Source: Chryseobacterium cucumeris
GTDB lineage: Bacteria; Bacteroidota; Bacteroidia; Flavobacteriales; Weeksellaceae
DNA: 64,000 nucleotides
Assembly: GCF_016775705.1 (NCBI RefSeq)
Contig: NZ_CP068760.1
Coordinates: forward strand, 1 to 64,000
Direction: 5' to 3'
This document shows, piece by piece, positions 1 through 7,931 of this stretch; positions within the stretch are counted from its first letter, which is position 1; the number at the start of each line of letters is the position of its first letter. The translations under genes were made by a program, and so were the position numbers. The notes below the pieces were generated by a model, which was not told the DNA's origin, did no database searches, and was given only the letters and a program-made list of their open reading frames with translations.

Positions 1-2
1 AT

Positions 3-206
3 AAAAACCATCAGGATTTGTTTCAAAGAATTACAGAAAAAACAGGAATTAAAATGAAGGGATTGGTTGCTGTACAAAGAAAACTCTTGGAACTGATGTA
101 TATTTTATTTAAAAATAAAACTTTTTATCAGATAGATTTTGAAGAAAGTAGGGTAAAAATCAAAGACGTTCACCCTACGCAAGCTAACTCAAGGTCGCTT
201 TTATAA
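3..206 (+). pseudogene. C-terminal end of an IS110-family transposase (cut by window edge)
   Basis: The reading frame is open from the window edge to a TAA at 204-206. The 67 visible residues end a protein that resembles the C-terminal (Transposase_20) end of IS116/IS110/IS902 transposases: a NHQDLFQRITEKTG segment followed by a basic GLVAVQRKLLELMY helix that is typical of the family terminus. I cannot tell whether the part outside the window is intact, so calling it broken is not justified beyond being partial here. No clear insertion-sequence end or target duplication follows within the next 200 bases, which fits IS110 elements, as these lack terminal inverted repeats. Confidence 0.6.
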
Positions 207-418
207 ATATAAATGTATAAAAAATATTTGGAAGTTAACACAGAATCTAAAGCCGGATGATTTTGTTCTTTTGGTTTAAGTGGGCTAAAGCCCACTTCTA
301 TTGATGGAAATGATAAGCGTAATTCTCTAAAGTCTGCGTAAACAGCTTGCCATTAGATAAAGCATCATTAGGACTCCTTCGGAGTGACAAACGTTATGGA
401 TAAAATTTCTCTTAAAAA
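207..418. other. Intergenic stretch with two small hairpins
   Basis: Non-coding gap between the transposase tail and alkB. It holds a perfect hairpin at 279-296 (arms AGTGGGCT / AGCCCACT) followed by TCTATTGAT, a copy of the dispersed palindromic repeat found elsewhere in this window, and a smaller hairpin at 373-385 (ACTCC-TTC-GGAGT). No gene is visible. Confidence 0.5.
279..305 (+). repeat. Dispersed palindromic repeat (GGGCTAAAGCCC type)
   Basis: Perfect 8-base stem with a 2-base AA centre at 279-296, followed by TTCTATTGAT. The same core plus TATTGAT tail recurs at 1097-1126 (inverted), 3921-3949 and, degraded, at 6515-6540. It lies in a gap between genes like the others. Confidence 0.6.
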
Positions 419-1030
419 CTATTCTTCAATGGTTCTGAAAGTCAGGTTTACTCTTGGAGTTTTCACTTTTGTAGTGGGTGGAAGCCTGTGAAGCCAGTTG
501 TCTTGGGTAGTTCCTTTCATAATTAATAAACTTCCGTTTTCGAGGAATATCTCAACTTTTTCTTTGGTTACTTTATGTTTAAATAAAAATTTTCTTTCGG
601 CTCCGAAGGTCAGAGAAGCAATGGCTCCATGTTTTTTCAGATCTGTCTCGCCATCGCTATGGTAGGCCATTCCTTCACTTCCGTCGTGGTACAAATTAAG
701 CAGACAGGAATTGTAGGTTTCTCCCGACGCTTCTTCACATTTTTTCTTCAGTTCCAGTAATTCGGGAGTCCAGAATTTTGCATATTTTGTCCTTTTTGAA
801 TAAGTGTATTCAAATGCTTTTTCTCCAAACCAGGCCACTTTTCTTTTGGTTAAAATCAGTTTTCCAAAGATTACCGCCTCATCATTTTCCCACGGAATCT
901 GATTAAGCAGATATTCATAGTAAAAATCTGATTGTTCTTTGGAGAAAACTTTTCCGTAGTAGTGAACGGTTCCATCGTGTGGAAGGATATTCAGTGGATA
1001 ATCTGATATTTCTTCGAAAAGACTCATCAT
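419..1030 (-). CDS. alkB: AlkB-family alpha-ketoglutarate-dependent DNA repair dioxygenase
   Basis: Predicted Fe(II)/2-oxoglutarate dioxygenase that removes alkyl groups from damaged nucleic-acid bases by oxidation, releasing formaldehyde. The 203-residue protein shows the iron site as H124-x-D126 (in AYHSDGE) and the distal H181 (in NWLHRLP), and the 2-oxoglutarate clamp R193-x-N195-x3-R199 in a RVNLTFR motif that is a family hallmark. The length fits the short bacterial AlkB2/3-like forms. The start has two consecutive ATG codons; either is possible. It lies 138 bases downstream of an AraC-MGMT fusion gene on the same strand, so the two form an alkylation-damage pair, separated by a repeat-filled gap. 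Confident in family; the exact lesion preference is unknown. Confidence 0.93.
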   Translation of the reverse strand: MMSLFEEISDYPLNILPHDGTVHYYGKVFSKEQSDFYYEYLLNQIPWENDEAVIFGKLILTKRKVAWFGEKAFEYTYSKRTKYAKFWTPELLELKKKCEEASGETYNSCLLNLYHDGSEGMAYHSDGETDLKKHGAIASLTFGAERKFLFKHKVTKEKVEIFLENGSLLIMKGTTQDNWLHRLPPTTKVKTPRVNLTFRTIEE

Positions 1031-1045
1031 CGTTTTAATTTTTTT

Positions 1046-1127
1046 TAATTAAACACTAATTACACTAATATTTTTCACAAATAACACGAATTTTTATATC
1101 AATAGGAATGGACTTTAGTCCGTTTTA
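1046..1127 (+). repeat. Composite dispersed repeat, copy 1
   Basis: Two modules in tandem: an A+T-rich module (1048-1096) containing TTAAACAC, AATTACAC, TTTTTCACA and AATTTTTATATC, then an inverted copy of the palindromic repeat (1097-1126, ATCAATAGGAATGGACTTTAGTCC). The reverse complement of 6420-6500 aligns to the same order of modules with roughly four in five bases shared by hand alignment. The stem reads GGACT/AGTCC here against GGGCT/AGCCC elsewhere, so both arms changed together. Confidence 0.6.
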
Positions 1128-1168
1128 TTAATATGGCCCTTTATAAAATCTTTTGTGGTAAAAATACG

Positions 1169-2014
1169 CTACGAGTACACCTGTGATCCTTCCCAGCCTA
1201 CTATCAGCTGTTTCCTGTCACTTCCCCAGCGATAACCACCGAGATGTCCTGTAGACTGAATCACGCGGTGGCATGGGATAAGAAATGCAACCGGATTACT
1301 TCCCACAGCTGTTCCCACAGCTCTGGAGGCTTTAGGATTTCCTATTTTTTCGGCTAAGGTGCCATAAGTAGACAGTTTACCCATCGGAATGGTCAGCAGA
1401 CTTTCCCATACTTTCAACTGAAAATCGGTTCCTTTTAAGTGTAATTTTATCGTGTTGAGTTTTGTCCAGTCTTTATCAAATATGGACAGTGCGTTCTTTT
1501 GAAGGGCATCCTGTTTTTCAATAAAAGAAGCATTGGGGAATTTTTGTTTCAGTTCCCCGAATGCTTTTTCTTTATCGTCTTCAAAAGCCATATAGCAGAT
1601 TCCTTTTTCTGTAGAAGCTGCCAATAGAGTTCCGAAAGGACTTTCGGAAAAACTATAATGAATACTAAGGCTTTTTCCTCCGTTTTTATATTCTGCCGGA
1701 GACATTCCTTCTATTTTCACAAACAGGTCATGAAGCCTGCTGGTACTTGAAAGACCTGTCTCATAGGCGGTATCAAACAAGCTTGCTTTTTCTTCCTTCA
1801 ATAAATTTTTAGCATGTTCAAGACTGATGAACTGTAAAAATTTTTTCGGACTTGTTCCCGCCCAATCCGTAAAGATCTTCTGAAAATGAGCCGGGCTCAG
1901 GTGAATATTCTCTGCCACTTCCTCCAAACTTGGCTGAAGCCTGAAATTGCTCCGGATATATTCTATCGCCTTGGCAATTCTGTTATAATCTATCTGACTT
2001 TGTGTGGACATCAT
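1169..2014 (-). CDS. AraC-type regulator fused to methylated-DNA-protein-cysteine methyltransferase
   Basis: The 281-residue protein joins an AraC-type double helix-turn-helix (about residues 10-110; LSPAHFQKIF and GLSSTSRLHDLF) to an O6-alkylguanine DNA methyltransferase domain (about 120-280) with the suicide cysteine C248 in PCHRV and the GKLSTYG DNA-binding region. It thus resembles Escherichia coli Ada without the N-terminal zinc domain that carries the methyl-phosphotriester acceptor cysteine that switches Ada into an activator. Either another signal controls its DNA binding or the AraC part mainly serves repair-site binding. It lies upstream of alkB on the same strand, with a repeat between them. 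Domain order is common in Bacteroidota. Start codon: the first of two ATGs. Confidence 0.92.
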   Translation of the reverse strand: MMSTQSQIDYNRIAKAIEYIRSNFRLQPSLEEVAENIHLSPAHFQKIFTDWAGTSPKKFLQFISLEHAKNLLKEEKASLFDTAYETGLSSTSRLHDLFVKIEGMSPAEYKNGGKSLSIHYSFSESPFGTLLAASTEKGICYMAFEDDKEKAFGELKQKFPNASFIEKQDALQKNALSIFDKDWTKLNTIKLHLKGTDFQLKVWESLLTIPMGKLSTYGTLAEKIGNPKASRAVGTAVGSNPVAFLIPCHRVIQSTGHLGGYRWGSDRKQLIVGWEGSQVYS

Positions 2015-2081
2015 ATTATTGTTTTTACCTCACAAATATCCAAAGAATATACGGCAGAAAAAATCCGATTCTTGCGGAATA

Positions 2082-2939
2082 TTAGTTGTTGTTATAAATA
2101 TCGTAGTAAGCAAGCATTTTGTAATATAACTTTGCAGATAGGAAAGCCGTTGGCTTAGCCATTGGTGAATCCATTAATTCTACAATGTCAAATGCTACAA
2201 CGTTACATTTTTCAAATACTTTTCTTAATAATTCCAACGTTGGATACCATTGTAATCCACCCGGCTCAGGAGTTCCTGTAGATGGGGCAATAGAAGGATC
2301 AAAAGCATCTAAATCAATCGTGATATACACATTTCCCGATACTTTTTCCAATACATCGTTGATCCAGTTTTCGTTGTTGGCAATTTCGTGAGCAAAGAAT
2401 ACTCTTCCTTCAGGTAAATACTGCGCTTCTTCAATATCCATAGAACGGATTCCCACCTGTACCAGATTATGCTTTTGATTGGCTTCAAAAACAGCACAAG
2501 CGTGGTTGGAAGTAGAACCGTGAAACTCTGGACGTAAGTCTGTATGAGCGTCTAATTGAAGTACTGTTAAATTTTCAAATTTTTCTCCTACTGCACGGAT
2601 AGAACCGATAGAAACAGAGTGCTCTCCACCGAAAAGAGTAAATAATTTACCGTCATTGTTCAAAAGCTCTTTTGTTTTCTGATAAACGGCTTCCGTCATT
2701 GCTTCCGGACTGGAGTTTTCAGAAACTTCTCCTGCCAAGTAAACTCCCTGAAGGTATGGTTCTGTCTGCGTTTCAATATCATAAAGCTCCATGTTTTCAG
2801 AAGCGTTTAAGAATAATTCCGGACCTTTATCAGCTCCTTTCCCCCATGTTGAAGTTCCGTCATAAGGAACAGTTACCAACATTACTTTCGAATTCTCTAA
2901 CGTTGCGTTTTCCTCGGGAATTCCTGCGTATGTTCTCAT
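2082..2939 (-). CDS. speB: Agmatinase (ureohydrolase family)
   Basis: Hydrolyses agmatine to putrescine and urea in the cytoplasm. The 285-residue protein has the binuclear manganese motifs of the arginase/agmatinase family: GGEHS with H107, D130-A-H132-T-D134, and D209-L-D211-A-F-D214-P. The arginine decarboxylase gene that would supply agmatine lies 1 kb upstream on the same strand (3956-5350), separated by a HAD gene on the other strand, so they are not one transcript. A TATCTTTG -7-like element on the minus strand (2992-2985) precedes the gene, though no clear -33 TTG is present. Other ureohydrolases (arginase, formimidoylglutamase) are less likely given the neighbouring decarboxylase. 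Confidence 0.9.
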   Translation of the reverse strand: MRTYAGIPEENATLENSKVMLVTVPYDGTSTWGKGADKGPELFLNASENMELYDIETQTEPYLQGVYLAGEVSENSSPEAMTEAVYQKTKELLNNDGKLFTLFGGEHSVSIGSIRAVGEKFENLTVLQLDAHTDLRPEFHGSTSNHACAVFEANQKHNLVQVGIRSMDIEEAQYLPEGRVFFAHEIANNENWINDVLEKVSGNVYITIDLDAFDPSIAPSTGTPEPGGLQWYPTLELLRKVFEKCNVVAFDIVELMDSPMAKPTAFLSAKLYYKMLAYYDIYNNN

Positions 2940-3083
2940 GCTTTATTTAAAAATTTTAATGTTTTAAAATTGAAATATTGACCACAAAGATACAAAGAGT
3001 TTATGAGTTGGAGAGTAAGAGTGTAGGAGAGTTTATGAGGATCAGAATTTACCACTCGCAGTCTATTACCTGCTACCTAAAAC

Positions 3084-3118
3084 CTATCATCTATCATCTA
3101 TCATCTATCATCTATTAT
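3084..3118 (+). repeat. Heptanucleotide tandem repeat (CTATCAT)4 plus one variant
   Basis: Four perfect copies of CTATCAT at 3084-3111 followed by CTATTAT at 3112-3118 and a further degraded CTGTTAC. It lies about 60 bases upstream of the start codon of the HAD gene and upstream of a TATTTTTG -7-like element at 3157-3164. Seven-base units are prone to slippage, and copy changes would alter spacing upstream of the promoter, not a reading frame. Confidence 0.85.
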
Positions 3119-3179
3119 CTGTTACCTCTTCCCTTTCCACTCTCAACTCAAATAACTATTTTTGTATAAAACTCATTAT

Positions 3180-3839
3180 ATGCCTTTAAAAGCTGTACTT
3201 TTCGATATGGATGGTGTTATTGTAGATACGGAACCATTACATAGAAAAGCTTATTTCAAAACTTTTGACGAACTGAAAATCGTAGTTTCCGAGAAGCTGT
3301 ACACTTCTTTTACTGGTGCTTCCACCAAAAGAGTCTCTGAAACATTGATTAATGAATTTAATTTAGATCAGACTTATGAAGCCATTGCTGGAATCAAAAG
3401 ATCTCATTTCAAGGATTATTTTTACAATGATGATGAGTTTGATTTAATTCCGGGAGTAAGAAAACTGATCGAGCATTATCATGAAAACGGACTCAAACTG
3501 ATTCTGGCATCTTCTGCTACAATGGTAACCATCAATATGGTTTTTGAAAAATTCGGACTGGAGCAATATTTCAGCGGAAAGATCAGCGGTGCCGATTTAA
3601 AAGAATCAAAACCTCATCCTGAAGTTTTTTTACTGGCCGCAGAAATGGCTGGAGAACCTGTTGAAAACTGTATGGTAATTGAGGATTCTACCAACGGAAT
3701 TCTGGCAGCCCACAGAGCAAAAATTTTCTGTGCCGCATACAGAAGTCCTCATTCTAAAAATCAGGATTACACGTTGGCAGACACTGTGGTTTCTGATTAT
3801 GAAGATCTGGAACTGGATAAAATTTCAAAATATTTTTAA
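3180..3839 (+). CDS. HAD-superfamily hydrolase, beta-phosphoglucomutase-like
   Basis: Predicted soluble phosphatase or phosphomutase of the HAD IA/PGM-like branch, 219 residues. Motif I is FDMDGV with nucleophile D9 and acid D11, motif II is LASSAT, and motif IV is the VIEDSTNG acidic loop. The helical cap after motif I fits sugar-phosphate or small phosphometabolite substrates. The ATG at 3180 begins MPLKAVLFDMDG, the normal N terminus of the family; an upstream TTG at 3162 adds only a non-conserved hexapeptide. It is convergent with speA and divergent from speB, and a strong hairpin terminator follows. The substrate cannot be told from sequence. Confidence 0.88.
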   Translation: MPLKAVLFDMDGVIVDTEPLHRKAYFKTFDELKIVVSEKLYTSFTGASTKRVSETLINEFNLDQTYEAIAGIKRSHFKDYFYNDDEFDLIPGVRKLIEHYHENGLKLILASSATMVTINMVFEKFGLEQYFSGKISGADLKESKPHPEVFLLAAEMAGEPVENCMVIEDSTNGILAAHRAKIFCAAYRSPHSKNQDYTLADTVVSDYEDLELDKISKYF

Positions 3840-3844
3840 ATAAA

Positions 3845-3871
3845 AAAGCTCTCAGAAAAACTGAGAGCTTT
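3845..3871. terminator. Bidirectional intrinsic terminator
   Basis: Eleven-base stem AAAGCTCTCAG / CTGAGAGCTTT with an AAAAA loop, T-rich on both sides. It stands between the convergent HAD gene (plus) and speA (minus) and can serve both. Confidence 0.85.
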
Positions 3872-3886
3872 TGTTTTCTATAAGTT

Positions 3887-3950
3887 TTGGCTAAAGCCAA
3901 TTGATTTTTCTATTGAGTGTAAACGGGCTAAAGCCCATTCCTATTGATCA
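3887..3950 (+). repeat. Paired dispersed palindromic repeats
   Basis: Two hairpins in a row: TTGGCTAAAGCCAA (3887-3900) and GGGCTAAAGCCC (3925-3936) followed by ATTCCTATTGATCA. The same pair in the same order recurs, degraded, at 6365-6440. They lie just beyond the 3' end of speA. Confidence 0.65.
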
Positions 3951-3955
3951 TCAAA

Positions 3956-5350
3956 TTATTTATAGCCAAGAAGTTTCAATACATCTTCCGGCTCCTGTTT
4001 CTCACGGAAAATCTCATATTGCAATTCGCCGTTTTCATCTTTCTGAATCAGGACGTGTCTCGGCTGAGGCATCAGACAGTGGTGTACTCCGCCATATCCT
4101 CCGATTGTTTCCTGGTAAGCTCCGGTATGGAAGAATCCGATATACAAAGGTTTTGTATCACTGAAAACAGGTAAATAAATGGCATTGGTATGCTGTTCAG
4201 AGTTATAATAGTCATCTGAGTCACAAGTCAGTCCTCCCAAGAATACTCTTTCATACGTATCTTCCCAACGGTTAAGCGGAAGCATGATAAAGTGTCTTGA
4301 AATGGCCCATGTATCAGGAAGAGTGGTCATGAAAGAAGAATCAATCATATTCCATTTTTCTCTGTCGTTCTGACGTTTCTGAGAAATGATTTTATAAAGG
4401 TTGGCCCCACTTTCTCCTACGGTAAAGCTTCCGAACTCAGTATAGATATTAGGTTCTTCTACTCCTTCCTCTTCACAGAATTTTTTGATCTGAGAAACGA
4501 TTTCTTCCACCATATACTGATAATCATAATCAAAATTCAAAGAAGTTTTGATTGGGAAACCACCACCGATGTTCAGTGAATCCACTTCCGGAGCGATTTT
4601 TTTCAGACGTGCATATACACGAAGACATTTATACAATTCATTCCAGTAATATGCTGTATCCTTAATCCCTGTATTGATAAAGAAATGAAGCATTTTCAGT
4701 CTTGCGTTCGGATGTTCCGCGATCTTCTGGCTGTAATAAGGAATAATATCTTTATATCCGATTCCTAATCTTGAGGTATAAAATTCGAACTTCGGTTCTT
4801 CCTCTGATGCAATTCTGATTCCGATATCAAAAGTGGAATCAATACTTTCAGTAAGCTTATCCAGCTCTCTGTAATTATCAAGAATCGGGGTAATATTTTC
4901 AAATCCGCTATTGATCATATCTGAAATCTTTGCCAGATAATCATCGGTTTTAAAACCATTACAGATCACTTCGATATTCTTATCTACCTTACCCTTCTCA
5001 TAAAGAGATTTTACGATATCCATATCATAAGCTGAAGATGTTTCTATTGAAATATCATTCTTCAGAGCTTCTTCCAATACAAAATTAAAATGACTGGATT
5101 TTGTACAGTAGCAGTAGGTATAATTCTTTTTATATTCGGTTTTCTCAAAAGCTTCTTTAAACCAGCCTTTCGCTTTCTGAATATTTTGAGAAATTCTCGG
5201 CAGGTAGCTAATCTTTAGCGGGGTGCCAAATTGTTCAACAACATCCATTAACGGAATATCGTGAAACAACAAATTGTTCTCAGAAACATTAAATTCCTCC
5301 GTAGGAAAATATAATGTCTGATCAATAAGTTCCGAGTACTTTATTTTCAT
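3956..5350 (-). CDS. speA: Arginine decarboxylase, PLP fold-III (Bacteroidota short form)
   Basis: Converts arginine to agmatine, the first step of the agmatine route to putrescine. The 464-residue protein has the alanine-racemase-like barrel of fold-III decarboxylases: the PLP-lysine region TYCYCTKSSHF (about residue 84), the glycine-rich NIGGGFP loop, the YTEFGSFTVG segment and the substrate-side GGLTCDSDD motif with the conserved cysteine. It is much shorter than the about 650-residue E. coli biosynthetic SpeA because the inserted domains are reduced; this is usual for flavobacterial homologues. It is monocistronic here, with agmatinase nearby on the same strand. Confidence 0.88.
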   Translation of the reverse strand: MKIKYSELIDQTLYFPTEEFNVSENNLLFHDIPLMDVVEQFGTPLKISYLPRISQNIQKAKGWFKEAFEKTEYKKNYTYCYCTKSSHFNFVLEEALKNDISIETSSAYDMDIVKSLYEKGKVDKNIEVICNGFKTDDYLAKISDMINSGFENITPILDNYRELDKLTESIDSTFDIGIRIASEEEPKFEFYTSRLGIGYKDIIPYYSQKIAEHPNARLKMLHFFINTGIKDTAYYWNELYKCLRVYARLKKIAPEVDSLNIGGGFPIKTSLNFDYDYQYMVEEIVSQIKKFCEEEGVEEPNIYTEFGSFTVGESGANLYKIISQKRQNDREKWNMIDSSFMTTLPDTWAISRHFIMLPLNRWEDTYERVFLGGLTCDSDDYYNSEQHTNAIYLPVFSDTKPLYIGFFHTGAYQETIGGYGGVHHCLMPQPRHVLIQKDENGELQYEIFREKQEPEDVLKLLGYK

Positions 5351-5472
5351 TTCTAAACAAGTGAATTAAGAAATGCAAAATTGCTAAAAAAGTTTCATTT
5401 TTAGGTGTTAAAATTATTATAATTTTAAATTAACACCCGATATTGAATCTCAGAAAAATTTATCTCTGATAA

Positions 5473-6348
5473 TCAATACGTAAACTTCTGAATATATTCT
5501 TTTCTTTTGGCATCTGAAATCCCTAATACCTGCTGAATATAGACATCTGTAGAGCCATACTTTTTATTGATCTCCTCAAATGCCGCATCAAGGTATCTTT
5601 TTTCTACCCAGCTGAGTTTTTCCAGCACCTGCAAATCCATCTTCGGATAGAGGAAATGTAAAGTATGGGCAAGGCGTAATCTTTTTTGAACAAGATTTTT
5701 TCTGTAGTTATTGGATAAAAGATATTCATTATAAACAGTCTCTTTATCAAACTTCAGAATGGTAAGAATTAATGCGGTGGTAATTCCGGTTCTGTCTTTT
5801 CCTGCAGTACAATGGTAAAGGATAGGATCTTCGGATTCCAGTATTTCCGTAATAATCCTTTTTATCATTTCCGGATCTTCGGTAACATACTCACGGTAGA
5901 AATCGATCATTCTTTTATCAGCATCGGAAGCATTTACTTTACCTTTAAGAACAAGTTTTTTGGCCTGAGCCAGCTGGTCTCCTTCATCTTCAAATGCTGA
6001 GAAGTTTTTGTAAACATTTTCCGAAGGCAGCTGATCGGGCTTTTGAACAATTTCCCTGGAGTTTCTGAGATCAATAATTTCTTTGATTCCCAACTTTTCA
6101 AAATCGTCGAAAGATTTCTTTTTAAGCTTATGAAGATGGGCACTCCGGTAAAATTTCCCTTCTTTTAAAGTTCTTCCATCTGTATTTTTGATATTTCCTA
6201 CCGTACGGAAATTGGTTACTTTCCTGATCGGGATCACTTTTTCAGTTTCATTTTTACCATATTCAGGTGTTTCAAAATGCTGTGTTTTACATGAGAAAAT
6301 ACAGCATAATGAAATGGTGAAAACTGATATTCTGATTAGTTTATTCAA
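5473..6348 (-). CDS. Lipoprotein tyrosine-protein phosphatase (Y_phosphatase3 type)
   Basis: Predicted cell-envelope phosphatase. A signal peptide ends in a lipobox with C20 (SLCCIFSC). The P-loop signature is H179-C180-TAGKD-R186-TG, with the general-acid region upstream and a RNSRE segment near residue 96-100 (IIDLRNSRE) that is typical of the single-domain Tyr_phosphatase_3 family of bacteria. Length 291 residues, complete. It lies in a gap-rich stretch, 122 bases downstream of speA, on the same strand as thiN but separated from it by repeats. Substrate unknown: a phosphotyrosine on an envelope protein, or a phosphoinositide-like substrate, are both possible in this family. Confidence 0.88.
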   Translation of the reverse strand: MNKLIRISVFTISLCCIFSCKTQHFETPEYGKNETEKVIPIRKVTNFRTVGNIKNTDGRTLKEGKFYRSAHLHKLKKKSFDDFEKLGIKEIIDLRNSREIVQKPDQLPSENVYKNFSAFEDEGDQLAQAKKLVLKGKVNASDADKRMIDFYREYVTEDPEMIKRIITEILESEDPILYHCTAGKDRTGITTALILTILKFDKETVYNEYLLSNNYRKNLVQKRLRLAHTLHFLYPKMDLQVLEKLSWVEKRYLDAAFEEINKKYGSTDVYIQQVLGISDAKRKEYIQKFTY

Positions 6349-6360
6349 TGGTTTTTAATA

Positions 6361-6540
6361 AGTTTTGGCTGAAGCCAATGGATTCCTGTATTTTATTAAA
6401 TGGGCTTCCTTCGTCTAAGCTCAGGATTATTGCCCGTTTCTATTGATATAAAAATTAGTGCCACTTGTGAAAAACATTGGTGTAATTTGTGTTTAATGGC
6501 AGTCTTTTTTTAAAATGGGTAAGGCCCGTTTCTATTGATA
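6361..6540 (-). repeat. Cluster of dispersed repeats (composite copy 2 and relatives)
   Basis: Holds, from left to right, a TTGGCTGAAGCCAA hairpin (6365-6378), an interrupted GGGC...GCCC palindrome ending TTTCTATTGATAT (about 6401-6450), an A+T-rich module at 6450-6500 that is the reverse complement of the module at 1048-1096, and another partial palindromic copy at 6515-6540 (GGGTAAGGCCCGTTTCTATTGATA). This explains most of the 206-base gap between the phosphatase and thiN genes. Confidence 0.6.
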
Positions 6541-6554
6541 TATAATGAGATCCT

Positions 6555-7202
6555 TTAGTAGATTGTAGGATATTCTATCTCTTTATTTCCTGCAAAAAAC
6601 AACACATCTCCTGATTCATACTCTATAGAAACCTCATCTTCAACGGCAAAATTCCGGGTTCCTATTCTTGAAGTAATGCTAAGGCTTTCATTAGTCAAAG
6701 GCCAATTGAGACCTTTTGTCGTGATATTATTCACTGATGGAAACGGATAAAGAGAAATCATCCTGTTTTTCGCTCCTTTCAATGTAAAATGATTGGAAAT
6801 AAAATAATATTCTGAAAACTCATCATAAAATTTAATATTCATCAAGTCTTTGAATGCAAAAGCAACGGTAAGATTCCCAAGAAAATGATCCTGTTCACCA
6901 CCGCTTCCTCCAAAAACATCGACCTCTGAAAAACCTTTATCCTGAATAATTTCCAGCGCTTTATGAAAATCTGTTTTTTCCTGATCTAATGTAAGGATGA
7001 ATTTTTCCTCATACATATCTTCATCTGATCCGGAGTGCGAATCAAAATCGCCGGATATAAAAGCCAGCTTATCCAAAGGAAATCCCATTCTTTTTAAATA
7101 ATGAAAGGCACCGTCTGTGCAGGCAATCAATTCATAATTTGCAGGGCTGGGTAATGATTTTGGAGCATCTCCGTTGATGAAAAGTAATGTTTTATCTTTC
7201 AT
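6555..7202 (-). CDS. thiN: Thiamine diphosphokinase
   Basis: Transfers pyrophosphate from ATP to thiamine, making thiamine diphosphate in the cytoplasm. The 215-residue protein shows the TPK catalytic-domain motifs: CTDGA (28-32), GDFDS (51-55), DQEKTDF (73-79) and GGSGGEQDHFLGN (98-110), followed by a C-terminal beta domain containing the TKGLNWPLTNES thiamine-binding segment. Its start overlaps the end of the upstream corrinoid adenosyltransferase gene by 11 bases, so translation is probably coupled. No TPP riboswitch was seen. Confidence 0.93.
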   Translation of the reverse strand: MKDKTLLFINGDAPKSLPSPANYELIACTDGAFHYLKRMGFPLDKLAFISGDFDSHSGSDEDMYEEKFILTLDQEKTDFHKALEIIQDKGFSEVDVFGGSGGEQDHFLGNLTVAFAFKDLMNIKFYDEFSEYYFISNHFTLKGAKNRMISLYPFPSVNNITTKGLNWPLTNESLSITSRIGTRNFAVEDEVSIEYESGDVLFFAGNKEIEYPTIY

Positions 7203-7761
7203 TCGGGTTCCAGTATTCTTCCGGTTCGTTGTTCAGTTTTGAAATATATCTGGCCAATACAAAAAGATAATCTGAAAGCCTGTTTAAATATTTAATCAGT
7301 TCGGGACGTACTTCCTCAGATTCGTTCAGGAATACCAATGAACGCTCTGCTCTTCTGCATATTGTTCGGGCTGCGTGTAAAAAGGTTGCCGGTTTACCTC
7401 CTCCAGGCAGAATAAAATACTGAAGCGGTTCCAGTTTTTCGTCAAAAGCATCCATCCATTGTTCCAGTTCTTCAATTTCTGTTTCTGAAATAATGATCGG
7501 AAGACGGGATTTTCCATTGGCAAGCATCAGCTTATCCACAGGTGTTGCCGCTTCTGAACCTACGGTGAATAAATCAAACTGTATTTTCTTCAGCTGTCTC
7601 AGCACTTCTTCATCTTCGATATGGCTTTTTGCAATTCCGATGAATGAATTCAGCTCATCTATATTTCCATAACTGTCTACTCTTGCACTGGCTTTGGAAA
7701 CTCTTGTTCCGCCGTACAATGCAGTCTGACCTTTATCTCCTGTCTTTGTATAAATTTTCAT
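7192..7761 (-). CDS. Cob(I)yrinic acid a,c-diamide adenosyltransferase, PduO type
   Basis: Transfers the adenosyl group of ATP to cob(I)alamin to give the adenosylcobalamin coenzyme. The 189-residue protein begins KIYTKTGDKGQTAL, the PduO ATP-binding N terminus, contains SYGNIDELNS, and ends in the helical HAARTICRRAERS motif. I chose the ATG at 7761; a TTG 27 bases upstream would add a non-conserved leader. It overlaps thiN by 11 bases and lies downstream of a TonB-dependent receptor on the same strand, but a terminator (7839-7865) separates them. Confidence 0.93.
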   Translation of the reverse strand: MKIYTKTGDKGQTALYGGTRVSKASARVDSYGNIDELNSFIGIAKSHIEDEEVLRQLKKIQFDLFTVGSEAATPVDKLMLANGKSRLPIIISETEIEELEQWMDAFDEKLEPLQYFILPGGGKPATFLHAARTICRRAERSLVFLNESEEVRPELIKYLNRLSDYLFVLARYISKLNNEPEEYWNPNER

Positions 7762-7838
7762 AGTACTAAAATACCTTTTTTTATACAATGTAAAAAGTAA
7801 AATGTAGTAATAACTTCCTGTTCTATCTTAAAAAATAA

Positions 7839-7865
7839 AACTGACATTAGAAATTAATGTCAGTT
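7839..7865 (-). terminator. Intrinsic terminator of the TonB receptor gene
   Basis: Ten-base perfect stem AACTGACATT / AATGTCAGTT with a 7-base loop, followed on the minus strand by a T-rich run. It lies 67 bases past the stop codon of the TonB-dependent receptor. Confidence 0.85.
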
Positions 7866-7931
7866 AGTATTTGCGTAGATGGCTTTTATATCTTTAGGAA
7901 TTACTTTCCTTGCTAATTCTTCATTTATACA

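Noticed and set aside
3057..3130. Repeats resembling a CRISPR array
   Set aside because: The unit is seven bases with no spacers and no cas genes; it is a simple tandem repeat.
5403..5438. Terminator-like hairpin between speA and the phosphatase gene
   Set aside because: The arms (AGGTGTTA / TAACACC) pair only over a long A+T-rich loop and no T-run follows, so it is not a convincing terminator.
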